This document shows positions 48,374-60,810 of a DNA stretch of 64,000 nt, piece by piece; positions within the stretch are counted from its first letter, which is position 1, and every line of letters begins with the position of its first letter. The notes below the pieces were generated by a model. The model was not told the origin of the DNA. It saw only the letters and a list, made by a program, of their open reading frames with translations, and searched no databases. A program made the position numbers and the translations under genes. The DNA is from Acanthochlamys bracteata (taxonomy: Eukaryota; Streptophyta; Magnoliopsida; Pandanales; Velloziaceae): NCBI GenBank assembly GCA_019914995.1, contig CM034128.1, positions 3,846,501 through 3,910,500 of the forward strand, read 5' to 3'.

Positions 48374-49955
48374 ACTTCATAAGTTCAACCCTTGAAAAGC
48401 AGAGAACTTTAATTCTATTCCTGAAAACAGAAATTTCAGGTACCTGAATCCTACATGTTTTATTCAATAAGGTAAAATTAACAATACAACAAGAACCATC
48501 TAAGCTTCTATTTCTCTCCCAATCTTTGAATCCTTATCTCATTAAATCAACAATATCGAAAGACCAACAAGACCTTAAAAAAGAAAAAAAAATAACGATA
48601 ACAAGTGGCAAAATCCAAGCTTTTTGATCCTTACATAACAACTATTTGTCCTTCATGTTTCTTATATATAATATCAATAAACCAGTACCTATTTGATCAA
48701 TTTTCAAGAGAAGAGAAAAATAAAACCTCACATAAACTGATCAATCATACCCACTGATTGTTCTCAATCACAGAATTACGCAAAGCTCAATATTGACAAA
48801 AAAGTAAAACAAGAATAAGAAATTAAACAGAAAACAAATAACAGTAGTGAATTATTATCTATAATAGTAACGAAAGAATTAAGAAAGATAAAACTCATAA
48901 AAATGAAGAGATCGATCGGTGCTGGTACGTACAGTTGATTAATGAAGTTGACCCGTTATGTATTATTGAAATTGGCCCGTTATATTGTAATGGTGCGATA
49001 AGCCTAATAAGAACCGATACTTCTTGGCCCAATCAGCCCAAGTCAACTATTTGATTACTTTGCAGTATTTTGTTTTTTAATTATTGAGAAAAATGTTTTA
49101 TGAGACAAAATTATTTAGTGATTGAGGAAAAATGCTTGAAGAAAAGTGGTATAGTTTTATAATAACTTGAAGTAATAATGATTGATATGACGAACAATTA
49201 GGAATCCTTTAGTTGCGGTGAATTAGTTTCTAAAAGCGAGTACTTAAGAAAGTGAACTTTTCTGAAATTATGTTGAAAGGTGAGTTAATTTTTTTTTTTT
49301 TGAATTGTATTTGCATGTGAGATTGAATGTACAATTTTGTGTTGTATTTGAAACTGAATTTAAAAATAAATTTATGACCAAAAAATATATTAGAAAAGAA
49401 TTAATAACACTCTTGGTCTAGTATTGGGCTTAATATGTGTTTCAATTACGCTAAAATTTACTTTGTTTGTTTAGAATGTGAGTTTGATCACTTTATATAT
49501 TTCAATTATCATTCTACGTTTAATTTTTCATTGAACACCGTATCCATAAAAGCTTTACTACAATACTATTTTATGTATTTTAATTCTTACTCTAAATTTT
49601 ATTTTTTATCAAACTTTATTTTACAAATTTTATTTTTGTAAAATTTAATTTCATGTCATTGAAACTCGCCGTTGATAATTTGACCATTCTTGCGTATGTT
49701 TCTGCCACAACTCGGCTGCTCAGATTCATAAGCTGTATGTGTTTCGTTGATTGGTGTTGAGCCCATAGATTTTCTGAGCATATTATCTTTGCATCTACGA
49801 CCACCATTGTTTACTGGCTCTCATTCACTCGAGGCCCGGAGCTTTCTTAAACGAAAGCTCCACAAAATCAATCTGATATGAGTTTAACTGTTTAACCACT
49901 TTTCTTTCACCGATAAAGGTGATTTGTTCTTCTTTAATAATAGAGACATATTGAG
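48374..49955. other. SRT2-B upstream region and spacer
   Basis: Two site II-like motifs (GGCCCA at 49026-49031 and AGCCCA at 49035-49040), with GGCCCG near 48975, lie about 600-660 bases upstream of the SRT2-B ATG. They suggest its promoter with a leader intron between. Beyond this the sequence is AT-rich, and no coding exon is supported. Confidence 0.4.
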
Positions 49956-50055
49956 TAATCAAAATATAGCTAGTTTCTACATTAAGGACCACTTGAAGTA
50001 AACCATTGTTTTTAGCAAAAAATGTTTCTCTAGTGGTTGTTCCACAAAATTTGAA
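49956..50055 (+). repeat. Diverged direct repeat, left copy (partner at 53709-53815)
   Basis: It begins TAATCAAAATATAGCTA, contains GGACCACTT and CTCTAGTGGTTGTTCCACAA, and aligns over about 100 bases with 53709-53815 in the same orientation. Similarity is roughly 80 percent by eye. The two copies bracket the unresolved locus and the CDC123 fragment. Confidence 0.7.
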
Positions 50056-51399
50056 TATCTATAATAATTAATAATTAATTTTTTAATAATATTTTTAATT
50101 TATATATTTTGTCATTATTATTTTGCTTTGCATGCAACAAGCAAAGTCTTTCTTTTTTCCTTCTTTTCTTTAGTTCCTCCAAATCTGACCTAATTGTTTC
50201 TCATATACAATGCCATTGGTTATTATCCCTTAGCTAACTATATATATATATATTTCTATGTATAAATATCCATGAAAAAATTAGAAAAAATTAGAAAAAA
50301 ACTCAAAATCTTTATCTGAAATGATAGTAAGTGTACATTAATTGATCATATAATGCAAATGGACATGAATGTGTATATGAATAAGCTACATTTTGAAAAT
50401 ATGTAATTAACCTACAAATTTAGTTATGTTCATACATGAATCATCAATCAATTGTACAATGATAACAATAATTAACTTTCTATAGATAACCTGCTTAGGT
50501 AAAAAACTTCTCATACTGATCAAAGTCTTACATGTCCACTTCAATTTCAGCAACTAAATGATACAAGCAGAGGCTCCCTTCACACTGCTTTCTGATGTTG
50601 TAATACTGCAGACAACCAATATACATAAAGGTTACTGTAGGTGTAAGAGCTTAATTTGGCATTGTCAGTGATGTTAAGAGTTAAAAATAGGGGATCTCAC
50701 TTTATATTTCCCGCAATCTTCAGGATTGAGTTGAAAATGGTGTTGCAGACCATGCATATTGGTATATATATGCACAAACAACACAAACGGGATGCTGGAC
50801 AGAGGAAACAAAAAGAATCCAAAGCGAAAAACTTAAAAGATTAGTTCCTCAGCAATCTAAAGCAGGACTATCATTGATGCGACATATCAAAGAACCAAAG
50901 CGAAAAGCAAAAAAATCAAGAGAAGAGACAGCAAAAGGCATGTTTACCCATTAGCTTGACAAATCTGACCAATAATATTTTGCAAATCTTTCACATTCAG
51001 AGGCACCCTCTCCCTTTGCAGAAATGCACCTGAATGATAAACAATATTAATACGAGTGAAGTGAAGATTAAAAAATATAAAAAAAACTGAAGGAAGGGCT
51101 TATCATAGTAACGACAGAACTTCTAGATGACAGGAAAAATTAATTATTCAAAAGCAATGCACTTCCACCTATGAGACTATTGCAACAACTTCAAATGCTT
51201 GAAAGTACATGGTGTTCTATAAACCAAGTGAAGCAATGACGCGTTTGATTTGTTGTTACCAAACGAAAATCTGCAGGTGCAGTCTCAAGCTGAATAAAAT
51301 GCAATTAAGTTAAAATTATCAGTAGAAAAACATGATAGAATTCTCAAAATTGCATCTCCAGTACCAAACCTTTATCTCAGGCTTCTTCTATTCGAGCCT

Positions 51400-51541
51400 C
51401 TTCCTCTGCTGGGGTTTCAGTAGTATCCTCCGCAACAGGAGCAGTCTCCTCTGCAACTGGAGCTGTCTCTTCTGCAACGAGAGCTGTCTCTTCTGCAACA
51501 GAAGCAACAACTTCTGCAGATGGAACAGTTTCCTCTGCAGG
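51400..51541 (-). repeat. 21-bp tandem repeat encoding AEET-rich heptads
   Basis: About six imperfect 21-bp units read on the minus strand as PAEETVP, SAEVVAS, VAEETAL, VAEETAP, VAEETAP and VAEDTTE. The period is an exact multiple of three, and substitutions keep Ala-Glu-Glu spacing, which favours past or present coding in this frame. Confidence 0.7.
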
Positions 51542-52245
51542 GCAGCAGCACTGGCAATGACATTCCTCAGGCTTAGCATCAGCAGCCTTCAAGTCTTCAC
51601 TTTCTCGATAGACTTATCACTTTGATCTGACTGCAGCTCTTTGACTTGCAGTGACCATTGCTGCATATGTTTGGCACTCAATCAGCATTCAATATTATAT
51701 AATAGTTGAAAGCTGCATAAATGAATACTAACTAATCGACAAACTATGCATAGATGCAGAGAGCATATAGTTTTGTGGATTCTGAAATTTGATAAACATG
51801 CTCCCTAGTTTAATTATGAGGCCAACTCTGCCACCAAAAGACATGACACTGCTAGTGGAGGACTCAATTTGAAATAACATTTACCATGTATGGAAGATGC
51901 ATTGCCTTATACAAATTGACATATCGACCTATCGCAAAACATGGATGACTACAGCTTGTAACTTAACTATAGAGCGTAATACAAGACATAAATTTTCAAT
52001 GAAACTTCAACGACAATGATGTTTATCCTAAAAAAAAAAGGTATATAATTTCGGAGCCAACATATGAGATTTGTATGGTAGGAAATGCATCGAGTAATTA
52101 CAAGCCAATGTTATATGTTACATAACAAGCTAATTCTTATATCAGCATGAGATTCTGACCTAATGATGTATATCCATTTACCTGAATAAAAGATTAATTC
52201 TTTCAGCTCCAAAAAAAGAGGAAAGATCAGCGTAGGGGAAGTAAA

Positions 52246-52278
52246 CCGCGGCTGAGAGAGAAGGAATCTCAGCCGCGG
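52246..52278. other. Perfect 12-bp GC-rich inverted repeat
   Basis: CCGCGGCTGAGA at 52246-52257 is perfectly complementary to TCTCAGCCGCGG at 52267-52278 across a 9-base loop. In an AT-rich neighbourhood it stands out. It falls in the putative leader exon of the minus-strand locus, where it would form a stable RNA hairpin. Confidence 0.75.
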
Positions 52279-52365
52279 GAGAGCTGCGGTGAACGAGTGC
52301 GGACGAGAGAAAGGAGAGAAATGAGCCTTGTGACTTGTGAGGCTTCTTTTCCTACTGTTTAAAGC

Positions 52366-52942
52366 CTATAAAAGCATAGTAGTCGGAACCGACCCCGGTA
52401 TCGACTCGGAAAGACAGCCGGATCAGCGATTCATCCGGTAGGTCATCGGGTCGACCCACCGGATCAACTTCGTCGGTTCCGGCGACGGCGATGGTGACGG
52501 AATCTAGGAAGCTGCATTGCCGAAGAAAAAATAAAAAAAAAGAATGTTACCAGCGATGTTGGTGTAATCATGAAACTAAGAAAAATAATCCCCGATTATA
52601 CTGTTACCTTGTAGCAATGTTACCAGCGATAATCTCTGAAGCATTCCTCTGATAACAATTGGCCGCAGATCAACAGCAGATAAACAAGTTTCAGTAGCGG
52701 CACCGATCGAAGGCAACGGAGATTGCTGATTCATCGATGACACTTCCACGTTTCTCTGAATCGTCGACGGCGAACTTTTCTCTGAATCATCGCCAGAGAA
52801 GAGCCGGGGACGAGGAGTGCGTTAGCCTTCCATGGAGACGAAGTTGGTGATCTTGCTCGGCACCGCCACTACCACCGATGAGATTGCCTACTCAATTAGT
52901 CTAAAACCACAAAAGATCAAATAAAACTATAAAATAGGATCG
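52366..52942. other. GC-richer stretch with possible promoters and weak open frames
   Basis: CCTATAAAAGC near 52366-52376 is a good TATA match on the plus strand and a weaker one on the minus strand. On the minus strand an open frame from an ATG at about 52735 (MNQQSPLPSIGAATETCLSA, then VDLRPIVIRG) reaches a donor-like CAAG|GTAACAG. Another frame reads VAGTDEVDPVGRPDDLPDES. Neither joins to a full protein, and an in-frame stop lies just upstream. No gene call made. Confidence 0.25.
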
Positions 52943-52957
52943 GTGATTCTCTCAATA

Positions 52958-53260
52958 ATGGAAAACAAAGTTGTTCAACAACAACAGCCAGCAACAACGG
53001 AGATGAACATGGTCAATCAGAAACTTTGCTTCATTGCCATATCCGTTTTCAACACAGATTTCTCTGATTCGGATTCTGATCCGCCAACCCCTCCGTTTCC
53101 CGAATTCGAATCACAAGTGGTGAGTTCGATCGAAACCCTCGGCGTCACCGTCGTTCCAAAGCTCAACTGGAATCGCCGAAAGACGCCACGTGGATTTCAT
53201 TCGACGAAACGCTCTGCTGCGGGACTTTTACTGACGTGGCACTGCTTCTCCGGTCATCGA
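52958..53260 (+). pseudogene. CDC123: Truncated, frameshifted CDC123 (D123) fragment
   Basis: CDC123 is the conserved eIF2-assembly factor of about 340 residues. From the ATG at 52958 the frame reads through an acidic Ser/Pro stretch into FPEFESQVVSSIETLG and VVPKLNW. The family continuation SPKDATWISFDETLCCGTFT is in the next frame, starting at 53173, so one base has been lost after LNW. TDVALLLRSSS follows, and resemblance stops near 53260. The rest of the protein, including the ATP-grasp core, is absent. The N-terminal WYPKF-type segment is also missing. No introns are visible in the fragment. A partial duplicate that has decayed is the likeliest explanation. Confidence 0.75.
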
Positions 53261-53466
53261 GCACATCCCCCACCGCCTTTACTGCTTCATTCTACTTTGC
53301 TGTGGTAGAGAAGAAGAGGTTCTCAAGCTTCCGCTTACCGAGTCACCGCCTCCGTCGCCTCTCGTCGGTGACTCGGCAAGCAAGTTACTCGACCTGGAAC
53401 GGCGGCCTGATCGTCGATTTCCGGTTGGCCGGCCGTGCCCGGTCCGGGTCTGACTACACTGTGTAA

Positions 53467-54553
53467 AAGTGTTTTTTGCCGAACACCTTAGTTAGGACGA
53501 TGTTCGGTAAACTTTACAACACATTTATTCTAATTTTTTAAAAATATTTAATTTTTAAATAAATTTTTTATAATATTAATAATTTTTTTAAAAGTTTAAA
53601 AAGATAAAATAGTTTATGTAGTAAAATTTAAATAAAATAAAAACTTAAAAATTATTTTTAAAAATTTAAAATTTTATATGAAAAATATTTTCAAAAATTC
53701 ACTTACTGTAATCAAAATATATAGCTACTTTCTAATTAACGACCACTTCAAAGTTAATCAATTTTTTTTTTATCAAAACGTGTTCCTCTAGTGGTTGCTC
53801 CACAAAATTAAAATCTTTTCTCATCATCTAATTAATTAAGCTCTCAACTTCTCATTCCATTTTATATTTTTATACCAACTTCATTTGAGTCCTATTTTAA
53901 GATTATGAAGATAAACAATACATAGCTAAGCTAATGACACATAGGCTCTAAGTACTGCTTATAATTTTAAACATGAAGTCTCCAAAACTCTGGCTGAATT
54001 TTAATTTAATTATAGCCGTTTTCAACATTAATCTGATTTTCTCAGCTACAGAATTAATTAATTATATTTTTTTTCTTTAATTTTTAAGCAGTATGATTCT
54101 TGTTAGGAATAATTAATTGCTTAAGTAGTTGAGCTTACCTGACTATTCTGAAAAGGCCATTATAAAGGTTATACTTTAAACTTAAGCAATTAAGTAAAAG
54201 CAACAAACAACATTTATGTTCTAAGATTTTAAATTTTCATTCTAAGAGCACAGTGAAAAATTACATAGTAAAGAAAAATTCCCAAATATTCTATGTTTGA
54301 TAATTGAACAAAAAAAATGGTGCACCCTGAACTTAACATAGAAATTTTCATTAATTTACATAGAACTTTAACACATACATTACTGGCAATTACACAATAG
54401 ACTAACTTTTGACCAAAACACTTAAAAATTCTACTAATTAGAATTACTACACACAAAACTAAAAATCACACAATCACTTTTCCCAAACCCTTAATTACAT
54501 AAAGATAATTTTAATTAACTATACGAACAGTGCAACTTTGTTTTTTCTTCTCC
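53467..54553. other. AT-rich spacer and ACC oxidase 3' region
   Basis: An AT-rich block (53480-53700) resembles the MITE-like interiors. The right copy of the direct repeat follows (53709-53815), then sequence likely to contain the ACC oxidase 3' UTR (from 54553 leftwards). No gene seen. Confidence 0.5.
53709..53815 (+). repeat. Diverged direct repeat, right copy (partner at 49956-50055)
   Basis: It begins TAATCAAAATATATAGCTA, contains CGACCACTT and CTCTAGTGGTTGCTCCACAA. Orientation is the same as the left copy, 3.75 kb away. See that entry. Confidence 0.7.
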
Positions 54554-56044
<1,491 letters not shown>

Positions 56045-56176
56045 TTCTAATTAATAAGGGCTAATGAAAGATTTGTGTAGAAGATCTATAGAATTAGTTA
56101 AGCTAAGAACTTTGAAGGAAGCTGCTTAGAATGGAAAGTTGTTGTTGTGAAGAAGAAGAAGGCAACGTTGTGGGGT

Positions 56177-56184
56177 TTATATAG
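56177..56184 (-). promoter_or_regulatory. TATA box of the ACC oxidase gene
   Basis: TATATAAA on the minus strand lies about 135 bases upstream of the ATG at 56044, predicting a leader of roughly 100 bases that contains GA/TTC-rich sequence. A strong consensus match at normal spacing. Confidence 0.7.
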
Positions 56185-57216
56185 CAATTAACTCAAAAGT
56201 CAAACAAATTCTTAACAATAATAAAAAAACTACTAATTGTGTTCTAAGAGTTTTAAATTAGTTAAAATTTTAATTGCTTAGTAGAAAATTACAGATTTAT
56301 TTTGGCCGGTGTTGTTTAATTTATAGAGTCAACTATTGCATGTACAGGCGTGCCTGCAACACAAACATTTTATTATTATTATGAACTTCGAAACTATAGA
56401 AAATTTTATTAATAAATCAAATTGTTCAACGCAAGAAACTTACTAATTACCCAATGTTCAAAAATTTAGTGCTAATCAACCAATCATGACTGAGAAAAAG
56501 AAAATGTAAAAAACGTTGGAAATCAGAAACTTCAAGGAATTTGTATGAAAGATTTTCTTCTTTTTTAACTTTTGTTTACAATTATTCCCAACTTTTTTCC
56601 GTATACTGTTTTTTGTCACATGTTATTCGACTCTAGAGTTAATGAAGAGAATCTGATCTTGTGTTCTTGATGATAGTAAGGTTGCGTTTCGCATTCTATT
56701 TCATACTAGTTTTGAATTTATTAAGTTTAAAAGGCTTATGTATGTTGCTGTAGAAAATTTATAAAGATTTTGAAAAATATAAAAAAGTTATACGCTCATA
56801 AAATGATTATATATATAAGTTTTATTTTAATTACAAAAATTATAAAAATTAAAATTTTTTTTTATAGCTATCCAAAATAAATCCTAAGCTCCAAAAAAGC
56901 ACGCAGATGTTTCAGGAGCATTTTGGAATAGCGCTCTAAAAAAACGCAATTCAATTTTTCCAATTCACGCCCGCTAATAAATATTTTATAATTTTTTGTA
57001 AAATTTATTTAAAAAATATAATAAATTTATTATTTATTTTTAAGCTAAAATAATAAAATCGTTTATTAAAATAAAATAAAAATTATTTTATTATTTTAAG
57101 AAACTATTTTTTAAAAATAATTTCAAATATCCCTTTTCGTAGTTATTTTCACAATTATTATTCTTAATCTGTTAACATATGTAACATGCAGGAATTAATG
57201 TTATCTCTTTAACTTA

Positions 57217-57505
57217 GGGCGTATTTTTTAAGTTGGTGGAACTTTAATTTTTTTCGTCAAAATTAAAATTTCACTAATTTTTTATATTTTAACTACAAAT
57301 AGAACTGAGAAATTAAGTTCCCAGTTCTGTACAAATAGAACTTAAATTTCATTACATTTTTTTCTAAACTCACTTCCAACCCACTTCAAAAATTAATTGA
57401 AACATAAAACCTAAACTCTATTTCTAACTTATTTTTCAAAAAATTTTATTTTTTATTTTTTATTTTTACGAAATTTAATTACAGATATTTAAAATATACC
57501 CTTAA
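57217..57505. mobile_element. Candidate MITE with GGGCGTATTTTT / AAAATATACCC ends
   Basis: Left end AGGGCGTATTTTTTAAG; right end AAAATATACCCTT, whose reverse complement is AAGGGTATATTTT. About 289 bases, AT-rich and non-coding. Ends resemble those of the 44946-45121 element. No clear target duplication. Confidence 0.35.
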
Positions 57506-60500
57506 ATAAAACTTTGCTTTGAAATTGGGACCAAACGTGGAACAAGATCCCTTCTGCTCACAGCAAACCTCGTTTGAATTTATTAAAAAAACAAAACAAA
57601 GAAGACAAAGATAACTGAGGTGCATTATGGACCACCGGGAGCCCATGGTTTGCTCAATACTGTTCAAAACTGTTTAGAAAGACGATTACCCGTGTTTTTT
57701 TGAAAAAAAAACACTTTTTTATTTTTCAATTTAACATATCTTAATAAATTTCTAATAATTTTATACAAAATTATTATAATTTTATAAATATAAAAAATTT
57801 AACGTTATTAATAATAATTTTTATTAATTTATTTAAAGTAACAAATAGAACTAATTTTTCAAATTAAAATAAAATACTTTTTATAAACACATTTTTTATT
57901 ACCACACCCTTCTTAAAAAAGACATTTTAGAAATATTTATAATAATTTTTTTAAATAAAAAATATTCTAAGAAAATTTTGAAAATAATTTATTTTCTTAT
58001 TAAATAATAACTTATATATTTATTTATAATATACACTTTTTATTTTCTAATTTTAAAAACATTATCAAATTTACAAAAACTTATTGGAAAATAAAGAATA
58101 TTTTTTTAATATAAACTATTTGATAAGCTAAGTCAAATATTCAGGAGATATTCCATTCCATGTGGTACTATTTACTGTAGTGTGAATATAACGCTACAAA
58201 CTGCAAGAGTTTTAATTTCTTTCATATCCCAATAATAAACTTCCCCGAAAATTATGCAATCTATATATGTATGATAAGAATCTAACATTTGCTAACTAAT
58301 CTATAAAAGGATAACTACATAAAATCTAGATTAGCATCTGTCTCCTAAGAAAATTTACCGGAAAAAATGGAAGAAAGAAAAAACAAGTCCTGCACACTTA
58401 TTAACGCAACAGTTAAAAACCAGTTAAAATTGTTGACGCTACGTATGCAGCACCCTTTTAACTTGCAACTACCATTTCCTATGTAGATATGTTAAGTATA
58501 TAAAACATTCCATTCTGATGCAATGAAGGAATGAACTTGCATGGATGGATTCTACCCAGTTATCTATCTACCTAAAAAGACTAGCTGTTTTATGTACGGA
58601 AATGTTATAATTTTTAGCTTTTGATTATTAGATGAAAAAACAACTGATTTTTAATAGACGCATCAGTTCTGGAAACATGAATTAGAATATGAAAATAAAG
58701 TATATGAACGAATTTAGGAGGCTACATATCTCAAGAATTATGCTGGGAGTTAAAGTAGCATTGTCCTTGCCGACATGCTTCCTTTCAAACATTATAACAC
58801 TAATCCTAACCCTAGCCATTTTTTTAGCGTTAATTACTATATAATAACATGTCTATGACCTATGACTAATTCTTATAGGTAAAGTTAAATATGAAAAACT
58901 AAAATGTAGTAACATGGGGAAAATTTTTCTTGGACTTTTTTTGACGGCATTAAGAATATTATCCCATGATTTTAGCCGTGTTTCAAGGTTAAGTCATGCT
59001 TAATTATTGAATAAACCATACAGGAGCTCATACCGCTCTTCCTCCACCCCATAGTTTGGTAGAACTGAAAGCAAACACCTTTAACTTATTTATTTTAATT
59101 ATTAATTTTTTTGGATAAGTAGGACTTCCAATTGTTTTTCTTTTATAACTCAAATTTAATTATTTCAGTATTGGTACTGACTTATAACCTTGTCAACTCA
59201 CCAACTTCTCCCATTTGACAATTGAACTATATTAATATAATATTCCGCGCACGTAGAACACTAATTGTTTTTGTTTTCGCATTAATAAAATGAATACAAA
59301 GAATTATCTATTTCATACGTGTTTTAAACATATATGAAGGAATCATTTAAAAATTCGTTGAGTATCAGTCGTGCTTTCATGTCATGCCCATTCGTTAGGA
59401 AATTGTCAACTAAAATGTAATCTAACAAATTAATAATGAACGAAAGTAACTCAAAATTTGAACCTTCATTACTTGTGAAAGGAACTTCAATTTTTTGGTC
59501 GTTGCTGGCGAAGTATTAAGCCATGCAAGCAGTTCGACCAAACAAGTCCTTGACACCTGTGAGAAGAAATGTTTTTTGATGATGCACATAAAATTTTAAT
59601 TTAAGCACCATAATAATAGAACAAAAATTCAAACGCAAATTCAATCTTTTGAAATTGATTTCAACACATTCGTTTTGAAGCAAAACGGAAAACTTTTGTC
59701 CACTAATAAAAAAAGTTGTTCTGCATCTTCGTTCCATAGTAAAACTATACATGAATATACTTATGTTATCATATACATAAGCACCCTTCATAGTATTAAA
59801 TAAACAAAACAAAAACAGAAAGTAATAGCTTTACTATGCCGAACAAGTCTAGCAGGTAAAATCTCATCATTAGTAACACAAACTACGTTTCTAACTCCAT
59901 GCATCTGTAATACGTCGATGATAACTTTGAAGTTCACATAAAAGTCAATCAATCAAGAATACAGGGAAGCTGTTAAACAAAAGTCAAAACTGCCACATTA
60001 GCAAGTAATCCGCATAAACATAATGCTTCATGCCGATTAAATCTAGGATTTATCAACGATGGTAAGCAAGTTCATCCTCCAATAAAGAGAAGAATAATAT
60101 TATAAAAAGTAATGGATTCGTAAGTTTTGAATAGGTAAGTCAGCAATTCATTCCCTTGTTAATATGTTTCCGGAATTAGACATTGGATTCAATGATTCAA
60201 ATCCAGCTCAAACTTTGACGTAATGCAAATTGTTAGAAAAACAAAAAAAAGGAGTAAACAAATTTGTGTTGGAAGAAATCTTCCGACAATCCAAGAAGCA
60301 ACATAATCAATGACGTTACTAAATAGTACAAGTGAACAAATTCGTTAATGATCTCCATCCAGGAACTCAGATTAGTTCCAAAACTACAGCAAACTTAATT
60401 GAAAATACAATGCAATTGCAAGAAGAACGTAACAAATTGTGCTAAGAGAAAGCAATAGGTAGTAAACTCAAAGGAATTCTATTTCATAGTTCATAATTCA

Positions 60501-60690
60501 AGCCAAGCCGAGGTACTAGCAATCTAAACTCCCCACAAAGTCAACTTGCATCGGTTGATATTCAGAAATATGTAATAAAGTCGAGTAAAGTAAAAGTTTA
60601 TAAGAAAAAAGAAAGACAAGATATGCGTCTATGCATGAACAAGGACTTCAGCTTACGTTTTGAAATTACTAAGGTTCAACGAATTCAAAG

Positions 60691-60810
60691 CAATTAGTTT
60701 CCAACATACATTCACCTGCTTTCCAACAATAACAAAGTTGTTGACCCTGTTTAATACAAATTAGTTTCCATATCTTATCAATGGAAACTTTCCAACAATA
60801 ACAAAGTCTA
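60691..60810. repeat. About 68-bp tandem duplication
   Basis: TTAGTTTCCA occurs at 60694 and 60761, and CTTTCCAACAATAACAAAGT is exact at 60719-60738 and 60788-60807. The spacing is 67-69 bases, so two tandem units have drifted slightly. Confidence 0.7.

Larger units (their letters stand above)
50531..52335 (-). pseudogene. Unresolved spliced locus with heptad repeats, frame conflict
   Basis: I do not recognise this locus. A leader exon without ATG seems to end at a good donor near 52185 (TTATTCAG|GTAAATG). After an acceptor near 51663 a frame reads QWSLQVKELQSDQSDKSIEK and stops at TGA. One base away the frame opens into LKAADAKPEECHCQCC and a heptapeptide repeat (VAEETAP type, about six units) ending EEARIEEA and TGA near 51384. 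Splicing at 51375 to an exon entered through ATTCAG near 51030 continues that same frame past the stop as AFLQRERVPLNVKDLQNIIG. A last small exon starts near 50608. Either a frameshifted, stop-containing relic or a short acidic protein with a spliced 3' UTR. An antisense Cys-rich frame (51332-51625, plus) overlaps the repeats. Confidence 0.35.

Noticed and set aside
53236..53466. Continuation of CDC123 past 53260
   Set aside because: The frame stays open to 53466, but I see no CDC123 resemblance after TDVALLLRSSS; it is probably unrelated sequence.
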